In this document: piece by piece, positions 57,401 to 64,000 of the stretch
Position numbering within the stretch: position 1 is the stretch's first letter
Layout of the letters: every line of letters begins with the position of its first letter
Source of the DNA: Pyricularia pennisetigena
Taxonomy: Eukaryota > Ascomycota > Sordariomycetes > Magnaporthales > Pyriculariaceae
Assembly (NCBI RefSeq): GCF_004337985.1
Contig: NC_043742.1
Span: forward strand, 1-64,000
DNA: 64,000 nucleotides
Direction: 5' to 3'
Translations under genes and position numbers: made by a program
Notes under the pieces: generated by a model
Seen by the model: the letters and a program-made list of their open reading frames with translations, nothing else
What the model was told of the DNA's origin: nothing
The model's database searches: none

Positions 57401-58595
57401 ACCGCTATACGGTTAATTAAATTAATTACGGCAGGTAATAAATAATATTATAAATATAATGGTAAACCCGCCGTTATAATGGTAGACCGAAATTTATCCA
57501 AAATAATTTTAACGGACCGTTCCGTTAATCCGTGTTGGCGGTGGTTATAGGGATTTAAAATGCTAGAATTAATATTTTTGCTTGTAAACCAATTTTAAAA
57601 ATTTGTATTTATTTCGTGCCCCCTATTGAAATGAAAATTTAGGGGGTAACGCCCGTATATAATTCTTAAAACTTTGAAAAAGCTTCTAATAACCATGAAA
57701 ATCGTAGGTTCGGCTTTATTTCTGAATGGGATCGACCACCGAAAACGTAATTTTCGGTCCATTAATAACAAAAATACGGGTTTTTCATTGTAAAAATTTG
57801 GTTTAAAGGTTATTATATTACCTTTTATAAAATCGAGAATATTAGGGTGTGTAGGGAATGCGACCCTATTTGTACGGTTAGTAAAAATAGTTTTAACGCA
57901 AATAATACAGGTAATTACCCTAATTTTGTCGAAATTAGGTAAATTTTTTATAATTTTAGCGGTTTTTTTTTAGCAATAATAACTTTATATACCCTAAACG
58001 ACTATACCATAACAGGGTTTTTTGGGCTTGCATTTCGTTACAATTACTTGTAATTCCGTGTTTTTTAAGGGTTAACTAGCCGTCCGTAATTCGCTTTAGC
58101 CTTGGAACGAAGTAATTTACAGGGGCCTGCTCTAAATCCGATAATAAAAAAGATTTTAATAACGGACTTTTTGTGAGGGAAACCCCTTTTTTTTCGGAAA
58201 TAGTCGTTTTTATATTAGGTTGTATAAAAGGGTTACCTAGCGGTGTACCGGGCCTACGGGGCCTAATTTCACGTGGATTTTCAGGGTTTTTACCGCTAGA
58301 CTTCTGCGTTATAGGTGAATTTACGGTTATTTCCGTATTTTTTTCGGGATTTAGTTTTTCCGTTACCGTATTTTCTTCCGGTTCCGAATCGGTGTGAATT
58401 TTATAATTTTTTTCGGGGTTTATATTATTTAATTCTACTTATTAAGGGGTTGCGTAACCCTTTATTACCCCTTGTAAATCCATATTCAAAACGGTGCTAT
58501 ATTTACCCATTATATAGGCGTAATTTGAAATAACGTTATTTCGAATAAAGATATCGCACCCTTTAACCTTTAAATAAAACAAATATTTAACGGTA
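57401..58595 (-). pseudogene. Copia copy A integrase core and linker
   Basis: Minus-strand counterpart of 50600-51800 in copy B, with many RIP stops. Plus-strand ORFs here (58173-58397, 58315-58533) are antisense shadows. Counterparts of the zinc-binding and NG-x2-ER blocks fall at about 58005 and 57545, though altered. Confidence 0.6.
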
Positions 58596-58596
58596 T

Positions 58597-58947
58597 TTAG
58601 GCGTCCCACGCTTTACAATTTTTATCGTACAAGGTATTTTTTAATAATACGGCCCCTATATTATAATATCTTAAACCATTAATGATATTTATTCCAAACG
58701 AGGGGATATATAAAACGTTATTTAACGTAATATTTCTAAATTCGTCAGTTTTTTGGCCGTAACGGACCTGTATTTTCACAGTTCCGGTATTTATAAACCT
58801 AACAGGGCCACCCCCTGTACCGATTTTAACTGTAAAACCGGGGGTATAATCGGTAAAAAATTGCTTATTTGCAAAAATATGGTGCGTATTACCTGTATCG
58901 TACAGGATAAAGTAACCTAGTTTCCAAAATTTAGGGGTTTTTTTCAC
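58597..58947 (-). pseudogene. Copia copy A protease, best preserved
   Basis: 116-codon open stretch with LYDTGNTHHIFANKQFF, the intact DTG active site of a copia aspartic protease, then VRYGQKTDEFRNITLNNVL and the PSFGINIINGLRYY block. Upstream Gag-pol sequence continues to about 60250 with stops. This is the least damaged coding piece of either copy. Confidence 0.8.
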
Positions 58948-61068
58948 GCCGCGTCCAGGTTTCGTTTTAATTTTAAAAATTAGCTGTTAAAACCTGTGGT
59001 TTTAAAGTTTTACCGGTATCGGTTTCCGAATCCGAATCCGAACGTAATTTTATAATTCCGTTAATAGCGGAATTAACCTCCTATTCCAGGGCGTTATACG
59101 CTGCGCATTCGTTAACGTTACCTAGAATTAAGCCCGTAAATAATTCGAAATTTATAATAATTATAGACGTTCCGGCGGTTAATTCGCTGGAATTGGAGGA
59201 TTTAATATTTTTTGCAAAAGCAAAATCCGAATTAAAATTTTTACTTTTTTTCGTAATTTAAAGGTGTTTTCCTACCCATTATTCTCCTTTTTAACGCCCT
59301 TTTTAGCGTTCTTTTTACCCGACCTTTTACCCTTAAATCTATAATTAGCAGTTTTAGCCGTTGTAAAGCCTGAAATCGAATTTTCGGATATAAGGTCCGC
59401 TATAAGGTATTGCAAATTTAACCTTTCCGAATTTTGGCCTATTACCTGCAGGGCCCGTTAGGTACTGCGTTGGCGTTCGGTCCAATTAGGGAATATCCTT
59501 TCCAAGGCCCGTAAATATTGATTTTGTACGTTTATGGGGTTAATTTGCACGTTAATATTCGCTAATTTAGCTATTAATAAATTAAAACGGCTGTTAAATT
59601 CAGGTATTAATTTTTTAAATTTCAAAAATTTCAAAGCGTGGGATTCCCGGTATAGTGAATCTCGATTAATTTTGGGTGCAACGGAGTAGCTTTTTCACAG
59701 GGTTCTATAAGCCGCTACGGGGTTAAAATATTATATAATAAATTTTTAAAGTTTTTTAGTTAAACTATTTTTTATAAGCAATAATAGGACTAGTTGCTCG
59801 TATTCCGGTAAAATATATCCAATTTCAGGGTTGGAATTAAATTCCGCTGCTTTTATAACCCTAGATTGTACTATTAACGCCTATTTCCACAAATTGTAAT
59901 TGCTAACCCCTATTAATTTACAATTTTCGGGGAAAGAAAATACCCGTTTCAATAGTTTTTTATTTACCCCGTTACCTAATATTAAGTTACCGGGTGGATT
60001 AGGGGGTGCAGTAGCGGGTTATTTTCCGAATTACCCTTAGAAAAAGTGGAATTACCGCTTTCTACGGTTAATAGGGCAATTAACTGTTAAATTATCCTTT
60101 GAAATTAATCCATTTGCGTAATTAACGCTTTTAATTGCATGTTTTGGGCTTGTAATTTAGCGGTTAAAATTTCGTTTAGGTTGGCTTTAGGTCCTATATC
60201 TGTTAGAATTAGGCCTGGAAAGCCCGATATAGGGCTGTTTTCTATTGTAAGGTAGTTTAAATTATAGTTGCAATTCGCTAATTTATAGCTATAACTAACT
60301 AATTTAATCGTTTAAGGATAAATATTTTATTTAATTTAGGATTTGCTATACCGTTTCCTTTTTAAAGGGTATAAACTTGTAATTGCCAATTATAGGGTTT
60401 ATTGCTATTTTCAATAGTTAAAATCCATTAAAATATAGAAAGAGAATCCCTAAAATCCGCAATTAATAGGTGCCCTGGTATTTGTACCAATTTAGGTGCA
60501 CGTAACGAATTCAATTCGTTAAATGGGTGCAGGGTAAACTGCAAAATATCGTGCAAAATAACGAACCATTAACGTAATTTCGCTAATAGGCTTGTAAATT
60601 ATTGTAACCCCTATTAAACGCATTAGGATTTAATGGGTTTATAAGCTATTGTAAACCCTATTAAACGCATTAAAAAAATTTAATAGACTATTAACGAACA
60701 AATACAAAGGTTTTTAGCCCTAATTCGTTAGCGTAAACCCTATTAAAAATTTGAACCAATTACAATAACGTGCACGATCCACAAAAACCACACCAAAGAT
60801 TTTGGATTTGCAATACAAGCGATCGCTGCAGTACTTAAAAGGGCCTAAATCGAACGTTAATTTTTAGCGATCCCCATTGTGAATATAGGGGGTTAAATGC
60901 TCAGTTAGCCCCTAAAACCAACAATTTCGCACAAAAACAGCAATATTTTCGTCAATATACGTATTGTAAAAATACGACAATAACCAAAATAAAACCTAAA
61001 TTTCAGGTTTTCCAGCCATGCAAAATACATCTTAATGCACAAACTAAAACCTTTTCGGGCTTATAATT
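58948..61068 (-). pseudogene. Copia copy A Gag region and 5' untranslated sequence
   Basis: Gag counterpart of 48843-49950 runs about 60250-59150 on the minus strand. Its start codon reads ATA (ATAGAAAACAGCCC near 60245) and stops are frequent. From about 60300 to 61068 is the leader between the 5' LTR and Gag, with no ORF, matching 48069-48840 of copy B. Confidence 0.65.
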
Positions 61069-61620
61069 TATTAACAATATGGCTTGCTAACAGGGGTTTA
61101 AATATTAACTTAAGTGCGGCGTAATGCTAATTGCGTTATAAAAACCTGTAATTACAGGGTTTAAATGCATTAAATTCACTAAAATGGCTCACTAATTTTA
61201 AGATTAATAAATTTAACTCATTAATGGGGGAAATTTTGCTTTATCTCCCTTATATATTTTCCGACATCGAAATGGGGGTCCGTACCCCGCAAAGGGTTCC
61301 GGTACCGCACACGATTTTCCGAAAAATTATTTTGTATACGTTGTTGAAAAAACACCCTTATTTCCATACAAACCATTTTTAGGTTCGCATTGATTTGCTA
61401 ATTTGGTGAAAATTTTAACCCGGTACAGGGTAGCTGACTCGTAGGTGCAGGGTGGGTGTTAAACCCCATTCGCTGACATTTTGAATCGCAATTCCTGCAA
61501 TACACAAAATATAAAAGAAAATCCGACAGCCCCAACAGCCCCACTTCGGCACTATTTATTGTGGCTTATATACAAACAAATGTGGACCCATTACATGCTA
61601 AATAACGCATATAACTAGCA
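61069..61620 (-). repeat. 5' LTR of copia copy A
   Basis: Plus strand reads TATTAACAATATGGC to ATATAACTAGCA; the terminal TG and CA are partly mutated. The TTAAC duplication follows at 61621-61625. Confidence 0.85.
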
Positions 61621-62772
61621 TTAACCCCGTTATCACCAATATTAAACCGGAAAATCGGTGGAATATGGACGAAACCAGTGTAATAGAAGGTAAAAGGTTT
61701 AACGGCCTAATATTAGGTTTTAACGGAATCCGGTCGTTACAGCGAAAAAAACCCCTGAACGCGGGGTTAAATAACTATAATCGAGTGTATATCGGTTACG
61801 GGCGTTATTATACCTTTTTTCGTTATATTTAAAGGAAAAAACGTATAATAATAATAGTTTCCAACGGATTTAAACCTTTTTAATAATAGGCAATTTTATA
61901 TAGCCGAAAACGGGTGGATAAGTAACGAAACGGTTATCGAATGGTTAAAAAACTATTTATTCCGTATACCCAATTTTTAACACCTAAAAAGCGGTTATTA
62001 GTTTTCGACGGCCATAAATTATATAACGGACGAATTTATATTTTTTTATTTGTAAAATAATATTTAATTAGTATACTTATCCTTTTATTCGTTACACGTT
62101 ATTCAATTATTGGATTTATTGGTTTTTAGGCCGTAAAAAAGGTTTATCGACGTTAATTTGGATTGATTAACCAATTTTATTATCAAATAATTGTTGGAAA
62201 ACGAGATTTCCTTTTTTGTTATAATATGACCAAATCGAAAACATTTACAGCAAAAATATTTAATTTAGGTGGCGTATAACGGGTTTATAGCCGGTAAACT
62301 TAGTAAAACTATTTGTAAACCCTTTTTTATTAAAAAATAGCAACGCGAACGTAATAAAAAATAAAAATAACGGTTTATAAAGGGATAAAATACAGAAAAT
62401 TTCAACCCAAAAAATTAACGACCCGTTTTCATTTATTTGGAAAACCTTTAAAACGACCCAAAATATTCGATTTTAACTGCAAAAACTTTCCCAATCCAAT
62501 AAAACGAACGCTGTTTTACGTTTTTTTTGCAAAAATCCAAAAAAGCTTCGAAATTAAAAATGTATTTTTGGTTAACGTATAATAAAAAATCAATTTATTG
62601 GAATATAATTGGAGGTAGTACGGCCGGCGAAAAGAAAAAGGGTAATTCCGGACTTAAACGAGTTTTTGGTTAATAAATAAAATATCATTGGATTGCAGGA
62701 AAATGATATAGAAAATTTGGAACTTCTAACTGTATGAAAAAGAGGTTAATGAACTGGAACAGCTTACAAAGG

Positions 62773-64000
62773 TAGTCTCAGTGCTCAGACTAGACCCCCC
62801 TGCTTCGCAGTGGGGACCGAACGCTCCATGTACCTTTTAGCCACATGGTTTTTCGACCAATTACATTGGCCGAAAAAATCGCGCTCGTTCTAGTCTGAGG
62901 ATATCTTGTCGCATTTCGCCGTTTATAACGGTATTATTAATAATATACCTAATGTTACGATATCGCTAATAATTATTTTATTAATATAAGGATAGTTTGT
63001 GGTATTCTGCCGTTTATAGCGGGAATATACAAAATATTCGCATTATAATGGCAAAAGAAAATAGTGTACCTATAGCATGCAATTAAATATTCGTATAAAG
63101 AAATAAATAAAAATTAAAAAAATATATAGTAATTTGCGTTAGATTTATTGGAGTCTGTTAAGTATTTGAGTGCCGGTCGCGTCTTTATAACCACTGTATT
63201 TGAAAAGATATTAAAATATTGAGTAAAATTTGTACTTTTTCATTATATTCAATTTTTTTTTGAATAATAGTATATAATATTAATTTGAATTTTAGTTACA
63301 GTATTGATAGCCTAGCAGACCTAGTACTGCAAAGTGCATGCAATTATCGATTAAAACAAAAGTTTTATTATTATTTTTATATTAATTAACATTTTGTTAA
63401 AAACCTGAATAATTTACGCAAATATTAGTAAAACTAAAAGAAAGTTTAATTCAGGCATTTTTTTATCAATTTATTAAAGCGCCTTATTGTACTTTTTTTT
63501 TATAAATTTTATTTAATTAAATAAAGCAATAAATATAAAAATAATACACATTCAGCATTTTTTATATAAAAAAACAAAAAGGGCCGGTATTGTAAATCGG
63601 GTTTTACGTTAACGTTTGCTTATATACATGATCCACTTTTTCAATTTTGGTTTTATTAATGTTAAAATTGGTAAAAATGTAAAAGCATTTCTATTGCAAA
63701 ATATATATAAAATTGGATATATTTTACCTATCCGCATATTTAACGGCTTATATAATTAGATATATGTACAAAGATGTGATATTATATTAGATATATATAT
63801 GCCACCCCCCACGTGCAAAAACCACGAAACTTGGCTGCAAAACAAAAATAATATAAAATTAATTAAATAAAGCAAAAAAATTTATAAAATACACATTTAG
63901 TATTTTTTTTATTAAAAAGTTTTTAAAGCCGATATTATAGGTGGGATAAAACCTGGACGCTTTTTTATATACGTAGTCGAATCTTTAAAGTTTTCGTTTT
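62773..64000 (-). mobile_element. TIR-9 element running off the window
   Basis: Begins TAGTCTCAGTGCTCAGACT, then the block ACCCCCCTGCTTCGCAGTGG common to the family 3' end in reverse orientation, and continues through the CCCCCCACGTGC module (about 63786-63797) to the window edge. It interrupts the Fot1-like element begun at 43861. The left flank is CTTACAAAGG; the matching duplication lies outside. Confidence 0.82.

Larger units (their letters stand above)
44414..61620 (-). mobile_element. Ty1/copia-like retrotransposon copy A
   Basis: Minus-strand element flanked by TTAAC on both sides (44409-44413 and 61621-61625). Its 3' LTR is 44414-44952 and its 5' LTR 61069-61620. Between them lie Gag, protease, integrase, RT and RNase H in copia order, interrupted by copy B (47511-56352) and by a solo LTR (46067-46722). 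Removing those leaves about 7.7 kb, equal to copy B without its own insertions. Decayed by RIP. Confidence 0.9.
43861..62772 (+). pseudogene. Fot1/pogo-like transposon split by copia copy A
   Basis: Left part 43861-44413 begins TA|ACGTTGGGTACC and encodes a psq-type HTH (about 43985-44050, VNNGELIAKTSRK) followed by KPSRIKNARVNTAI (about 44330-44370). The sequence breaks at ...ATTATTAAC and continues at 61621 with TTAACCCCG, encoding NRWNMDETSVIEGKRFNGL (about 61655-61710), the DDE core and the C-terminal tail up to 62772, where a TIR-9 element starts. The right terminus lies beyond that insertion, outside the window. RIP stops are moderate, fewer than in the other two copies. Confidence 0.78.

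Noticed and set aside
58173..58533. Two plus-strand ORFs of 74 and 72 codons
   Set aside because: Antisense shadows of the protease-integrase linker of copia copy A, whose coding frame is on the minus strand.
1..64000. CRISPR arrays, rRNA genes, bacterial operons
   Set aside because: No regularly spaced short repeats with unique spacers, no rRNA-like blocks and no bacterial gene layout were seen. The window is eukaryotic in every respect.

Overview
The window looks like a chromosome end of a filamentous ascomycete fungus that uses TTAGGG-type telomeres. Three things point there: CCCTAA tracts near the left edge, large AT-rich blocks in which CpA has largely become TpA while CpG is kept (the mark of repeat-induced point mutation, RIP), and a fungal cargo of subtelomeric helicases, Fot1/pogo-like transposons and Ty1/copia-like elements. 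The C-rich strand reads left to right, so the telomere lies to the left.

Bases 1-3902 are GC-balanced and free of RIP. They hold one complete Penelope-like retroelement (963-aa reverse transcriptase, no recognisable GIY-YIG endonuclease), preceded by the last 95 bp of a second, identical copy. Short telomeric repeats separate the two copies and about 100 bp of telomeric repeat follow. A hammerhead ribozyme fold lies at the element's 3' end. This matches the telomere-attached, endonuclease-deficient Athena/Coprina class and is the most interesting object in the window.

Bases 3903-19137 are heavily RIP-mutated subtelomere. A SNF2-family helicase pseudogene runs toward the telomere (about 8200 to 4050, one frame with many stops). 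A RecQ-like telomere-linked helicase (TLH) pseudogene runs the other way (about 10860-13372), preceded and followed by unrecognised decayed reading frames. A 2.78-kb segment is duplicated in tandem (13623-16401 and 16402-19137); each unit ends in a 42-bp minisatellite.

Bases 19138-23361 carry a copia RNase H relic, one LTR, and an intact gene for a small secreted four-cysteine protein (22435-22869, minus), the only ordinary-looking host gene seen.

Bases 23362-64000 are mostly nested transposable elements whose order of insertion can be read from target-site duplications. Four main families occur: (i) 1.8-1.9-kb elements with TAGTCTCAG termini and 9-bp duplications (called here TIR-9; Mutator-like in structure, no transposase seen); (ii) Fot1/pogo-like elements with TA duplications; (iii) a 7.7-kb Ty1/copia-like element, present as copy A (minus, 44414-61620) with copy B (plus, 47511-56352) inserted in it, plus solo LTRs; (iv) 620-660-bp solo LTRs that contain a tRNA-like module with Pol III A and B boxes. 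A small element made of short direct repeats around another tRNA-like sequence, and a relic of a non-LTR retrotransposon with a C-C-H-C motif, also occur. Bases 41310-43858 form a more GC-balanced island without recognised genes.

All homology statements come from reading motifs by eye; no database search was possible.
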